Made by a program: the position numbers and the translations under genes
Shown: positions 45,521 through 54,090 of the stretch, piece by piece
Position numbering within the stretch: the first letter of the stretch is position 1
Layout of the letters: each line of letters opens with the position of its first letter
Source: Tannerellaceae bacterium
GTDB taxonomy: Bacteria; Bacteroidota; Bacteroidia; Bacteroidales; Tannerellaceae
Direction of reading: 5' to 3'
NCBI GenBank assembly: GCA_031257015.1
Contig: JAIRPK010000028.1
Location: forward strand, 1-61,940
DNA: 61,940 bases
Notes under the pieces: generated by a model
Told to the model about the DNA's origin: nothing
Seen by the model: the letters and a program-made list of their open reading frames with translations, nothing else
Database searches by the model: none

Positions 45521-46681
45521 ATGAACATGAGAAATCCACGGTTTGACGACCTGCGTCCATATTATGATGAAGAAATCCATGAAGCCATGGGCAGAATAGC
45601 CGACAGCGAAATGTTCCCGATTCTCTCTTCATTCGTTTATCCTAATCGAGATATGAAGGAGATAAAAGACATGATTAGAGGATATACAAGCATAGAGCAA
45701 TTCCAGCTTCAGGTGATGAAGGCGGCGAATGAACAGATTGTCGCTCGAAGTATAAGGAAGCTCTCTCATGGAGGTATCGAAAAGCTGGACAGGGAGAAGC
45801 GTTATCTTTTTGTTTCAAACCATCGCGACATTATGCTTGATGCTACTCTCCTGCAATATATACTGCATCTTTCCGGCCATCGGACATCAGAGATTTCATT
45901 CGGCAGCAACTTAATGCGTCCGCAACTTGTTGTTGACATCGGCAAATCCAATAAAATGTATAAAATCATTCGAGAGAGTGGAAGCATGAAAGATTTCTAC
46001 GCCAACTCACTCCATCTCTCCGAATATATCAGCCATGCTATCCTGGAGAAAAAAGAATCTGTATGGATCGCTCAAGGTAATGGGCGAACGAAGAATGGCA
46101 TAGACGTTACCGAGCCGGGAATAATCAAAATGTTTTATCTCTGTGATTCCTCTGACCCTGTCCGGGCACTTGTCCGGCTAAACATCGTTCCGGTGTCGGT
46201 TTCATACCAATGGGAAACGTGCGATGCTTTTAAAGCCCTGGAACTTTATCGCACGCAGCGCGATGGTGTGTATGTCAAGCAGCGGGACGAGGATATTAAC
46301 AGCATCCTCACAGGCATAAACCAGTATAAAGGCGATGTGCATATTCATTTCGGTGCACCCATATCAGAGGATGATCTTGAGCCATTCAATGGTTTGCCCG
46401 GCAATGCGTTTAATAAACAGGTGGCTGCATTGATGACTAACAGAATTAATGCAAACTATCGCTTGTCGTGCAACAATTTCATAGCGTCAGACCTGCTCAA
46501 CAATTCCAATCTCTACGGTGAGCATTATTCAGATGAGGAGAAATGCGCCTTCCTTGACCACTATCATCGCGCTACGTCAATAGAGGTTGAGGATATGGAG
46601 GCGCTTCGCAAAATATTTCTGGGGATTTATGCCAATCCTTTGCGTGGAAGGATGTTCGGAAACGAAGATTTTAAACTATAA
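45521..46681 (+). CDS. PlsC-like acyltransferase
   Basis: The start is ATG 45521 (MNMRNPRFDDLRPYYDEEIH), 4 bp after the previous stop. The 386-residue product contains a glycerolphosphate acyltransferase motif in a variant form (VSNHRDIMLDATLL in place of NHxxxxD), followed by IAQGNGRTKNGIDVTEPGII in the place of the EGTR block and IVPVSVSYQWE after it. It would move an acyl chain to a glycerolipid or another alcohol at the inner membrane. It is much longer than PlsC (about 240 residues), with long N- and C-terminal extensions. Bacteroidota have such long homologues, annotated as 1-acyl-glycerol-3-phosphate acyltransferases. Its end overlaps the M19 dipeptidase gene on the other strand by 6 bp. 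Confidence 0.85.
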   Translation: MNMRNPRFDDLRPYYDEEIHEAMGRIADSEMFPILSSFVYPNRDMKEIKDMIRGYTSIEQFQLQVMKAANEQIVARSIRKLSHGGIEKLDREKRYLFVSNHRDIMLDATLLQYILHLSGHRTSEISFGSNLMRPQLVVDIGKSNKMYKIIRESGSMKDFYANSLHLSEYISHAILEKKESVWIAQGNGRTKNGIDVTEPGIIKMFYLCDSSDPVRALVRLNIVPVSVSYQWETCDAFKALELYRTQRDGVYVKQRDEDINSILTGINQYKGDVHIHFGAPISEDDLEPFNGLPGNAFNKQVAALMTNRINANYRLSCNNFIASDLLNNSNLYGEHYSDEEKCAFLDHYHRATSIEVEDMEALRKIFLGIYANPLRGRMFGNEDFKL

Positions 46682-47767
46682 TGCATTACGGAGGAAATTG
46701 ATCCAGTTTCTGCCGGCTATGTTTTCTATATCTGCCCGGCTATATCCGCGTCTCTCCAAGATGGGGAATATCTTTTGAATATCGGCTATTGTCTTAATAT
46801 CATACGGGCATTGCTCCGTGCCGAAAGCGCCGTCAAGGTCGCTGCCTATGGCTACATGCCTGGTATTGCCGGAAAGGTGACAGATGTGGTCAATGTTGTC
46901 TGCCATAATTTCAAGGCTGCAGTTCATTGCTTTGGGCGTTGACTGTCCGCGTATCCAGTCCGGCACCATCATCCATGCGTCGAGGGCTATGCCGATGACG
47001 GCCTGATGGGCTATGAGCTGTTTAATCATATCGTCGCTGAACTGTCGGTTGTGGTTCACGAATACGCGGCAGTTGTTATGGCTAGCCCATATCGGGCCGG
47101 AATAGATTTCCAGTGCATGGTAAAAGGCGTCGTCATTCAGATGTGTTACATCGAGAATCATATTCATCTCTTCCATCTTTTTTAACAGCGCCAGGCCGTC
47201 ATTGTTCAGGCGACCGGACGAATCTGTTCCGTTCGCATAGCGTCCGCGACCGTAATGAGCCGGGCCTACGGCGCGAAGCCCGTACTCTCTGGCGCGTTCG
47301 AGATGGGAGAGGGTGATGATTGAATCGGCTCCTTCGAGGCTTAAAATGTAACCAACAGGCTTTGGAGCGGCAGCTTCGCTGTTATTAGCCGGGGCGGCCG
47401 TCCACTGCTCTATGTGGGTGTCGAGTTCGTCGCGGTTGGTAATCATTACCAGCTGGCCATCTTCCTCCATTGCTTTATACCATGCGAGCTGCCCCTGTGT
47501 TTGTGCCCATGCCTGTTCCGGAGAATGCCATCCGGGCAAGGCGCTATCGGGCGCAACGTAGCGAGCAATCTGGGTGGCGACAACGAGGCCAATGTTTCCT
47601 TTTCGCAATTCGTCGAAGGATACGGTTGCATGGCCGCGGTCGGGCTTGTCGGTCAGGCCTTCTTCGCGGCGGTTAATTTCATGAATCGGCTGGCGGAGGT
47701 CGCGATTCCATTCGAGGGCATTCATGCTTAAATCCAAATGGGCATCGACGATGAAGGGTTTTTCCAT
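46676..47767 (-). CDS. Membrane dipeptidase family protein (M19)
   Basis: A 363-residue amidohydrolase-type protein of family M19 (renal dipeptidase group). DAHLDLSM near residues 8-15 carries the first metal ligands, and SLEGADSI the bridging glutamate. LDVTHLNDDAF and IWASHNNCR hold histidine ligands, and IGSDLDGAFG a late aspartate. There is no signal peptide, so the enzyme is probably cytoplasmic, unlike the animal enzyme. M19 enzymes cleave dipeptides with a C-terminal D- or L-residue. It is the last gene of the run RidA - D-threonine-aldolase-like - M19 (6-bp gap), which points to D-amino-acid use. Confidence 0.92.
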   Translation of the reverse strand: MEKPFIVDAHLDLSMNALEWNRDLRQPIHEINRREEGLTDKPDRGHATVSFDELRKGNIGLVVATQIARYVAPDSALPGWHSPEQAWAQTQGQLAWYKAMEEDGQLVMITNRDELDTHIEQWTAAPANNSEAAAPKPVGYILSLEGADSIITLSHLERAREYGLRAVGPAHYGRGRYANGTDSSGRLNNDGLALLKKMEEMNMILDVTHLNDDAFYHALEIYSGPIWASHNNCRVFVNHNRQFSDDMIKQLIAHQAVIGIALDAWMMVPDWIRGQSTPKAMNCSLEIMADNIDHICHLSGNTRHVAIGSDLDGAFGTEQCPYDIKTIADIQKIFPILERRGYSRADIENIAGRNWINFLRNAL

Positions 47768-47773
47768 TTCGGA

Positions 47774-48883
47774 TTAGATATTAATGTATCTGTCTCGTGC
47801 TATTACTCTCCATGTCGTTGCAAGTTCGTGATTGCGTACGACATAAATGGTTTCATACAGGGCGACTGTCGGGCATATATGTTCCGGGAAAGCATAAACA
47901 ATCATGCCAATGCCGAAGCGATTGGCATCGTCAACTTCAAGCACCATGTGCTCCTCGTTCTGCGAGATGGGGACGGCTTTGTTTACAGCGCGAATATAGG
48001 CTCGCGGCATGGGCATCTCGGACGCTATCGACTTGTATCCCAAATCTATGCAAACGTGGTGGTCGTCCAGTATTGAAACAACGCGGCACAGCACAACAGC
48101 GGCACAGGCAAACGGCAAGTCGGGATAGCTTAGACGGTAGCCGCAATCCCAAAAGACGAATGTGCCGGGGCTACATTCTATATTATGATCGCGCCTACGA
48201 ATGTGTATCGGGAATGTCGGCGAACCGCCTATAACCTTCGTAAGCGGATAGTCAAGAATTTCTTCTACCGCATTGGAGGCAGCAGTCAGCTTGGAGTAAG
48301 CAACATCGGCAGCAGCCTGCCTGGCGGCAGGGTCAGATTCGTGAATATGCCCGTCATATCCATGCACTCCACGGACACGCAAATAGGGCAAATCCTTAAT
48401 TATGTCCGCCAAATCCCATGCGCGGCTTGGCACGACGCCAGAGCGGTTCATCCCCAGATTTACGTCTATGTAAACATTCGCCTTAAAGGAGGAGTTGGCA
48501 AAGCAGGTGTTGAGGATATGCGCGTTCATCTTGCTGTCAATCAGGCAAGCAAAGCGGCTCTGAGGATACGCCAGCACCAGATGAAGATAACGCTCTATCT
48601 TTGGACCCACAGGCTGATAGGCAAGCAGAATATCCCGCGCTCCGGCTATCGCCAGCATCTCGGCTTCGGCTATGGTCGCGCATTTGAACTTCGTTACACC
48701 CTCGGCAATAAGCATCTCGCATACTTCAAGCGTCTTGTGCGTCTTCACGTGAGGGCGAAGACGATCAACGTCGCCATCAGCTATCCTCAAGGCTTCCCGA
48801 ATATTGTTGCGAAGGATGTCTTCGTAAACAACAAGCGCAGGCGAATCAACAGTTCCGCTGTTTGCAAAATCAAGCTCAAGCAT
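47774..48883 (-). CDS. D-threonine aldolase / D-serine dehydratase-like PLP enzyme
   Basis: The start is ATG 48883 (MLELDFANSG), overlapping the RidA stop by 8 bp; an upstream TTG is less likely because GAGGAAT before this ATG is a good ribosome site. The 369-residue protein has the fold-type III PLP barrel of alanine racemase. PLP lysine K47 lies in PHVKTHK, and the C-terminal metal site is PEHICPT (His and Cys). This combination marks the DSD1/D-threonine aldolase group. These cleave D-threonine to glycine and acetaldehyde, or D-serine to pyruvate and ammonia. RidA, which removes enamine intermediates of such PLP reactions, is encoded directly before it. Confidence 0.9.
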   Translation of the reverse strand: MLELDFANSGTVDSPALVVYEDILRNNIREALRIADGDVDRLRPHVKTHKTLEVCEMLIAEGVTKFKCATIAEAEMLAIAGARDILLAYQPVGPKIERYLHLVLAYPQSRFACLIDSKMNAHILNTCFANSSFKANVYIDVNLGMNRSGVVPSRAWDLADIIKDLPYLRVRGVHGYDGHIHESDPAARQAAADVAYSKLTAASNAVEEILDYPLTKVIGGSPTFPIHIRRRDHNIECSPGTFVFWDCGYRLSYPDLPFACAAVVLCRVVSILDDHHVCIDLGYKSIASEMPMPRAYIRAVNKAVPISQNEEHMVLEVDDANRFGIGMIVYAFPEHICPTVALYETIYVVRNHELATTWRVIARDRYINI

Positions 48884-49352
48884 ATTCCTCAAGCTCAAAC
48901 ATGGCTTCTATCTCGACAGGTATATTGTCCGGCAATCCTCCTACGCCGACGGCGCTGCGAGTCCCAACGCCGTTGTCAGCCCCCCATACGGATGCAAACA
49001 GCTCGCTGCAGCCGTTGATAATCCAGGGATGGCGGGCAAAGTCAGAAGTACAGTTAACCATGCCGAAGACCTTTATTACCCGGCGAATACTGTTCAAACT
49101 GCCAAGCGAAGACTTCACCGTTGACAGCATCGTCAAACCAACCTGAAGAGCAGCCGCCTTGCCTGCTTCCATGTCCAGATCCGAACCGATGCGCCCGATT
49201 ATCAGCGTGCCGTCTGAACGGACAGGGCCATGGCCGGAAAGATACAGATACTTTCCGTCAACAATCATGCACGGCTTGTAAACACCCAACGGCTTAGGGG
49301 CTGGAGGTAGGAGCAAGCCTAATTTATCAAACTCTTTCTCTGCGTTGTACAT
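48876..49352 (-). CDS. RidA-family enamine/imine deaminase
   Basis: A 158-residue YjgF/YER057c/UK114 protein. The pattern GKYLYLSGHGPV, the conserved arginine in GTRSAVGVGGLP and the closing PVEIEAMFEL are clear. Rid proteins hydrolyse reactive 2-aminoacrylate and related imines released by PLP-dependent dehydratases. This explains its place at the head of an operon with a D-threonine aldolase/D-serine dehydratase-like gene. It is longer than E. coli RidA (about 128 residues), as in a subgroup with an N-terminal extension (EKEFDKLGLLLPP). A promoter element lies at 49457-49464. Confidence 0.93.
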   Translation of the reverse strand: MYNAEKEFDKLGLLLPPAPKPLGVYKPCMIVDGKYLYLSGHGPVRSDGTLIIGRIGSDLDMEAGKAAALQVGLTMLSTVKSSLGSLNSIRRVIKVFGMVNCTSDFARHPWIINGCSELFASVWGADNGVGTRSAVGVGGLPDNIPVEIEAMFELEEYA

Positions 49353-49456
49353 ATTTCAGAATCTATTTTATGTTATTTATTCATATTGTTTATCTCTCCC
49401 GGAAGACGCTATTGTCCTTGTTACACAGCGATCTGAATATTTTAAATATTTACCTG

Positions 49457-49464
49457 CAAATATA
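49457..49464 (-). promoter_or_regulatory. -7 promoter element TATATTTG
   Basis: TAnnTTTG match on the minus strand 104 bp before RidA. Confidence 0.55.
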
Positions 49465-49716
49465 AGATTATTTATATAAAAGAGCCTTCGCCATGATCCA
49501 CGCTCAACCACTCACTTTGACAACATGACGGACGACGGATGCCGGATGCGCAGAGCAAAGCAGACAAGGCCTCCAACAACGGCTTCAAAAAAACTGACGC
49601 ACCGCATCGCAAAGCCTTAATCCACGACGTCGGAAAAAAACGAAACCGCAGCCTGAACGCACAGACATTATTGCATGACGGCGACGAACGCCTGTTGACA
49701 TATCTCCGATACTGAT

Positions 49717-49870
49717 GCTTGAAAAATCAAACACCGTTGCTTAATCTTTCAAACAACGCTGCTTGAAAAATCAAACACTGCTGCTTAATAAATCAAACAC
49801 CGTTGCTTGAAAAATCAAGCAACGCTGCCGAATAATTCAAACAACGCTGCTTGATTTTTACGACAACAAT
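49717..49870. repeat. Seven 22-bp tandem units with TTGA/TCAA hairpins
   Basis: Unit starts are 49717, 49739, 49761, 49783, 49805, 49827 and 49849. A typical unit reads GCTTGAAAAATCAAACAC plus four more bases; TTGA faces TCAA across four A. The last unit is degenerate. The array lies in the 860-bp gap between RidA and the first HEAT-like gene. The flanks (49465-49716 and 49871-50000) show nothing else I can name. Confidence 0.9.
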
Positions 49871-50000
49871 GTTTAATCCACACAGATATTTGTACAGAAT
49901 TATCCGCATCCAATCCTTGCGCCGGAGGACAAAGCCGCTAACCGAACGCAATTCAGCATACTCAAAAAAACGAACACGGAAAACTGAAAACTTTATTCGT

Positions 50001-50008
50001 ATCTTTGT
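50001..50008 (+). promoter_or_regulatory. -7 promoter element TATCTTTG
   Basis: Perfect TAnnTTTG match 205 bp before the HEAT-like gene at 50214, leaving a long leader. Confidence 0.6.
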
Positions 50009-50055
50009 CCGGTACCGCTTCGGTACTTAATAAAATATATGAACGTAACAGCTTC

Positions 50056-50208
50056 ATGAAGCCATTTTTGAAAAATAACAACAAAAGGGACGTATCTGAT
50101 TCTACGCCGGCGGACAGGAATATCCGGCGAAGGCCAGGAAGGACGATGCCAGGGGCGGAAAGGCCGCAAACCGCCGGGAAACATTTGCGGAAAGCACACA
50201 TTAACTAA
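50056..50208 (+). other. Possible leader ORF upstream of the HEAT-like gene
   Basis: A 50-codon frame from ATG 50056 (MKPFLKNNNKRDVSDSTPAD) that stops 5 bp before the HEAT-like gene. It is basic and proline-rich with no known motif. The same kind of sequence (TTTTTGGAAAAACAAT and GGACG) stands 40 bp after the promoter of the second HEAT-like gene, but there it is closed by stops. It may be a translated leader or just a conserved untranslated region. Confidence 0.25.
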
Positions 50209-50213
50209 TATAT

Positions 50214-51449
50214 ATGGATACGAAGGATGCTAATGCAGCAAGGGAGGCTCGCGAAAAAGCGCTGACGGACATTTCCGAAATCAGCGACCAGAATCTGCTG
50301 GCGATTATCGCCGTCGAAGCGCCAAACGACTGGGCCAGGGCAGCCGCTGTTGACAAGCTGCAATTCGCCCTCTATCAGGATTTGCTGGTAAATATTGTGA
50401 TTACGGATACAGACGCGGACGTCCGAATGGCAGCCCTTTTGAAGTTCCGACCAGACCAGCACGAGGATCTGTTTGTACATTTAGCCCTGTTCGACAGGGC
50501 AGATACGATTCGCAAGGCGGCTGTTGAGAGAATTAATCACAAAAAGTATCAAGAACTTCTGGCGATGATTGCCATTAGGGACAAAAGCGAGCTGGTACGG
50601 CAAGCGGCATGTATATACCTGACGGACATGTACAAGTGGACGGAAGTTGTAATCGAGGCGCTTTATGCAGATGTCAGGCTTGCCGCCGTTAACAGGCTGG
50701 ATGCAGAGAAAAACGCGCACCTGCTGGTAACAGTTTCAATAAAAGACACGGACAGAGCTGTGCGCAAGGCGGCAATCGAAAAGCTCAACGTCGAAAAATT
50801 CCAGTACCTTTTTTCAGGCCTTTCAGACGATGAGGATACGGAAATTCGCAGAGCAGCAACAATAAGACTCATACCGGCAGAGCATCAGGAACGACTTGCG
50901 ATGCTGGCCAAAATTGATGACGACGAAATGGTTCGGCAATATGCAATAGAAAAACTCGACAGCACCCAACACCAGCTTCTTCTAGCAAGAATTTCCAGAG
51001 ACGACAGAAGCGCCGGCATCCGCGCAATGGCCTTGAACAGACTCATCGCCGAAGACCATCAAGCCCTAATCGCATACATAGCCCATGTGGACACTAATGC
51101 GTACGTCCGCATGTGCGCAGTCGAAAAACTTCCGCCCGACAGCAATCAGCCCTTCCTTGCGCGGATTGCACTGAAAGACAAAAGCATCAGGGTTCGCATC
51201 ACAGCTATCTGCAGGCTTAACGCCGACAGCTACAAGAATCTACTGACCGCCATTGCAACAACCGTAGAAGAAGATACGGACATTCGACTGGCTGCATTTT
51301 CAAGACTAAACAATATGGAAACAAAGCTAGCCATCGTCAACTCCTGCTGCGAACGCTACAAGGAAAACGCAGACCTGCTCTGGGACATATACACCAAAGA
51401 AGGCGAGGGCGAAATCCGCAAGCTTATTGACAGCACCAACATAGAATGA
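50214..51449 (+). CDS. HEAT-like repeat protein (12 short repeats)
   Basis: A 411-residue soluble, acidic protein built from about twelve repeats of some 29 residues. The consensus is roughly xxQxLLAxIAxxDxxxxVRxAAxxKL, seen for example as QHEDLFVHLALFDRADTIRK and HQALIAYIAHVDTNAYVRMC. The VRxAAxxKL end is the HEAT/armadillo-type second helix. Repeats are short compared with classic HEAT (37-47). Such solenoids bind proteins or nucleic acids; the partner is unknown. There is no signal peptide. It has its own promoter with a 205-bp leader and is followed by a second, shorter protein of the same kind, so the two probably arose by duplication. Confidence 0.85.
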   Translation: MDTKDANAAREAREKALTDISEISDQNLLAIIAVEAPNDWARAAAVDKLQFALYQDLLVNIVITDTDADVRMAALLKFRPDQHEDLFVHLALFDRADTIRKAAVERINHKKYQELLAMIAIRDKSELVRQAACIYLTDMYKWTEVVIEALYADVRLAAVNRLDAEKNAHLLVTVSIKDTDRAVRKAAIEKLNVEKFQYLFSGLSDDEDTEIRRAATIRLIPAEHQERLAMLAKIDDDEMVRQYAIEKLDSTQHQLLLARISRDDRSAGIRAMALNRLIAEDHQALIAYIAHVDTNAYVRMCAVEKLPPDSNQPFLARIALKDKSIRVRITAICRLNADSYKNLLTAIATTVEEDTDIRLAAFSRLNNMETKLAIVNSCCERYKENADLLWDIYTKEGEGEIRKLIDSTNIE

Positions 51450-51493
51450 TAAAAAATACGGCAGAAGCACCCGCCGAGAATCAAATACTTTCT

Positions 51494-51501
51494 TATCTTT
51501 G
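51494..51501 (+). promoter_or_regulatory. -7 promoter element TATCTTTG
   Basis: Perfect TAnnTTTG match, 321 bp before the second HEAT-like gene. The leader (51508-51822) is A- and C-rich and shares TTTTTG, GAAAAA and GGACG spacing with the leader of the first gene; no other feature is visible in it. Confidence 0.5.
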
Positions 51502-51822
51502 TTCCATGACCTGTTCAATCGTTAAACATAAATATCAAACCTTTTATTAAACTGTTTTTGGAAAAACAATAATAAGGACGAAAAAAAATTAACGCCGACA
51601 GCAACAATGAATCTCCACAAGAACCATTCACAGCTGCACGAGGAATAAAAACAGGCCCTCACAGCCTGCAAAAAACCAGGGCACGGCAATGCCCCGAAGC
51701 ATAACGCAGACTCCGCAACCACCACCAGAATAAGCCGCCCCGGCAATACGCACGGGCAGCATCGCCGAGAAACGTCTTAGACCGAAAATAAATTATTTAA
51801 CAAAATAAATATTTGCAATAGA

Positions 51823-52419
51823 ATGGAACATCAAACCCCCGCTTGGAGAAGCGAAGACAGTATTGAAGCCGTAAAGGCAGTCGAGGAGATCAGCGACACA
51901 GAATTGCTGGCGCAAATAGCCGCAGAAGCGCCGACGAAAGAATCGCGCCTGGCGGCAATAAAAAAGATGAAGCCGACAGAGAGCCAAGCCCTGCTCGCCG
52001 GCGTAGCAGAATCAACCGAAGAAGACAGCGAGTATGAACCCGGCGCACTCGAAGCAGTGAAGAAAATTTCCGACCAAACTTTGCTGGCGCGTGTAGCTAA
52101 GGATGCCCACTCCGAATGCGTCCGCAAGGCCGCAATAAAAAAACTCATCCCCGAACAGCACCAGCCCCTGCTTGCAGAACTGGCAGAAGCAGGCGAACAA
52201 TATTACGACCTTGATGCACTTGAAGCGGTAAAGAAGCTGACCGACCAAACCCTGCTGGCAAACGTCGCTGTTAAAGCCGAATCGCCGGATGTCAGAGAGG
52301 CGGCAGTTGAGAAACTCATCCCCGAACAGCACCGGGCGCTGCTGCAGGAAATCATGGAAGAGGATGATGACGAATATGTTCGCGATGCAGCCTCGGCCAA
52401 ATTGAATGAACTGGATTAA
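51823..52419 (+). CDS. HEAT-like repeat protein (short paralogue)
   Basis: A 198-residue acidic protein with three longer units, each joining a SDQTLLARVAKDAHSECVRK type segment to a KLIPEQHQPLLAELAEAGEQ type segment. Near-identical words recur (ALEAVKK twice, KLIPEQH twice), so internal duplication is recent. The repeat resembles the protein at 50214 (compare ISDQNLLAIIAVEAP with ISDQTLLARVAKDAH). There is no signal peptide or enzyme motif. A binding or scaffold role is likely; the target is unknown. Confidence 0.85.
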   Translation: MEHQTPAWRSEDSIEAVKAVEEISDTELLAQIAAEAPTKESRLAAIKKMKPTESQALLAGVAESTEEDSEYEPGALEAVKKISDQTLLARVAKDAHSECVRKAAIKKLIPEQHQPLLAELAEAGEQYYDLDALEAVKKLTDQTLLANVAVKAESPDVREAAVEKLIPEQHRALLQEIMEEDDDEYVRDAASAKLNELD

Positions 52420-52449
52420 AAGCCATGGATTCATATAAAAGAACCGAAT

Positions 52450-52809
52450 ATGTGCTTACTTGTTGACAAATGTGAAGACGATTTAGAACATCCTTCGATA
52501 AAAAATAATGCCAATGCAGGAGAAGGGGATGCCAGCCGTATTCACACAGTAATGCCGAGGATGGAATTTATCCCGGCCTTGCTGGCAGCCCTTGTGCATA
52601 ACGGTGAGATGCACATCCGGTACAGTCGCGAAATATGCCGGAATAAAATCGCAAATCCAGATGAACACTCACAGGCCTGCAAAGCACTCAAGCCCGTGAC
52701 GAACCGGAGAAAGCATCCCCGCAAACGTCCGCCCATGCAGCAAAGTATCCTCCTCCGCCAGGAAACAGGACAACAATTCCGGAAAACAGAACCATGCCAA
52801 AGAGGATAG
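52450..52809 (+). CDS. Doubtful hypothetical protein
   Basis: A 119-codon frame from ATG 52450, 30 bp after the second HEAT-like gene. The content is unusual (many C, H, R and P), there is no clear fold, and open frames of similar length exist on the other strand, so it may be chance. Nothing else is visible between 52420 and 52967: no repeat array, promoter element or RNA gene that I can recognise. Confidence 0.2.
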   Translation: MCLLVDKCEDDLEHPSIKNNANAGEGDASRIHTVMPRMEFIPALLAALVHNGEMHIRYSREICRNKIANPDEHSQACKALKPVTNRRKHPRKRPPMQQSILLRQETGQQFRKTEPCQRG

Positions 52810-52967
52810 CCGGCAAAAACGAACGTTTGGAGGTCCGCAATCTTACTGCCGACAATCCGGGCGAATCAATATAAGGCGATGAATGTATTTTAGATGTCTA
52901 TCCCGAACAGTTCCGGCATGATGACAGACAGTCTCTATAATTAATGTATAAACTAAACAATACTAAT

Positions 52968-54056
52968 ATGAAATGCTTATTCATCATACAGGGCGAAGGG
53001 CGGGGACATATAACTCAAGCCATTAGTTTATTGAACATCCTGAAAAGAAACGGTCACGAAGTTGTAGAAACGCTTATCGGCAAAGGTAAATCCAGGGAAG
53101 TCCCCGCCTTCGTTTACGAAAAACTCGGCGCTAACTGCCGAATCTACGATGCTCCATGCTTTATTTTCAAGAAAAACCAGAAGCATGTCAACTTCATTAA
53201 AACATTCCTCTTCAACACAACGCCCAAGCGACTGCAGAAATACAACAAAAGCATCGAGTTAATCAAAAACAGAATCGACAAGTGCAAGCCGGATGTCATC
53301 GTCAATTTCTACGAAGTATTAAGCGGATTGGCTCATCTTCGCTTTAATATTAAGATTCCATTCGTCAATATCGGCCATCAATATCTTGCTCGACATCATT
53401 CATACTTACATGCAAGGGGAGAAGAACAGAGCCTGATGATCTTCCGCCTGCATACGCTGATGTGCAACATTGATGCTACAAAGACACTGGCGCTGTCCTT
53501 CTATCCCATGAAGGAGGATTTGTCACATCGCATAACGGTCGTCCCTCCATTGCTCCGGAATGAGGCGCTGGAACTCGTGCCGGAACAAGGCGACTTCATT
53601 CTCGGATATATGGTAAACCCCGGCTATGAAAAGGAAATTATCGAATGGCACGAGTTGCATCCGGACGTCAAGCTCCGAATCTTCTGGGACAAGAAGAACG
53701 CGCCGAAGGTTCATACCATCGACGAAACGTTGACGTTCTATACGCTGGACGATGAACTGTTTGTAAAATACATGGCATCATGCAAAGGCTACATCTCCAC
53801 CGCCGGATTTGAATCCATCTGCGAAGCTATATATCTAGGGAAACCGGTTATGGTAATCCCTACGCATATAGAACAGCAAATTAATGCCCGCGACGCTTCA
53901 TCAACAGAATATGTAATAACAGGCGACAGCTTCGACATCAGCAGGCTGATATACTTTATGGAAAATTACAGCGCGGATAACAAACCGTTCAAGGATTGGG
54001 TGAATAAAGCGGAGGACATCTTCATTGAGCATATTGCATCACTCAATTCCCGATAA
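52968..54056 (+). CDS. Glycosyltransferase, GT-B fold (MurG/UGT-like)
   Basis: The start is ATG 52968 (MKCLFIIQGEGRGHITQAIS); an in-frame ATG 24 bp upstream only adds an unlikely leader. The 362-residue product has the N-terminal QGEGRGHITQA loop of GT-B enzymes. Its C-terminal donor site reads CKGYISTAGFESICEAIYLG, then KPVMVIPTHIEQQINA, as in MurG and UDP-glycosyltransferases. There is no signal peptide or membrane helix, so it works at the cytoplasmic face. The acceptor is unknown; a lipid or surface glycan is plausible. It stands alone and converges with the DUF5686 gene (34 bp between stops). No promoter match was seen. Confidence 0.85.
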   Translation: MKCLFIIQGEGRGHITQAISLLNILKRNGHEVVETLIGKGKSREVPAFVYEKLGANCRIYDAPCFIFKKNQKHVNFIKTFLFNTTPKRLQKYNKSIELIKNRIDKCKPDVIVNFYEVLSGLAHLRFNIKIPFVNIGHQYLARHHSYLHARGEEQSLMIFRLHTLMCNIDATKTLALSFYPMKEDLSHRITVVPPLLRNEALELVPEQGDFILGYMVNPGYEKEIIEWHELHPDVKLRIFWDKKNAPKVHTIDETLTFYTLDDELFVKYMASCKGYISTAGFESICEAIYLGKPVMVIPTHIEQQINARDASSTEYVITGDSFDISRLIYFMENYSADNKPFKDWVNKAEDIFIEHIASLNSR

Positions 54057-54090
54057 GCCATTCGCCGGAACACACGCTGAAAGAAGACAA

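Noticed and set aside
50214..52419. Phycobilisome lyase or other HEAT-domain enzyme
   Set aside because: Only the repeat pattern is present; no catalytic domain or matching neighbour genes.
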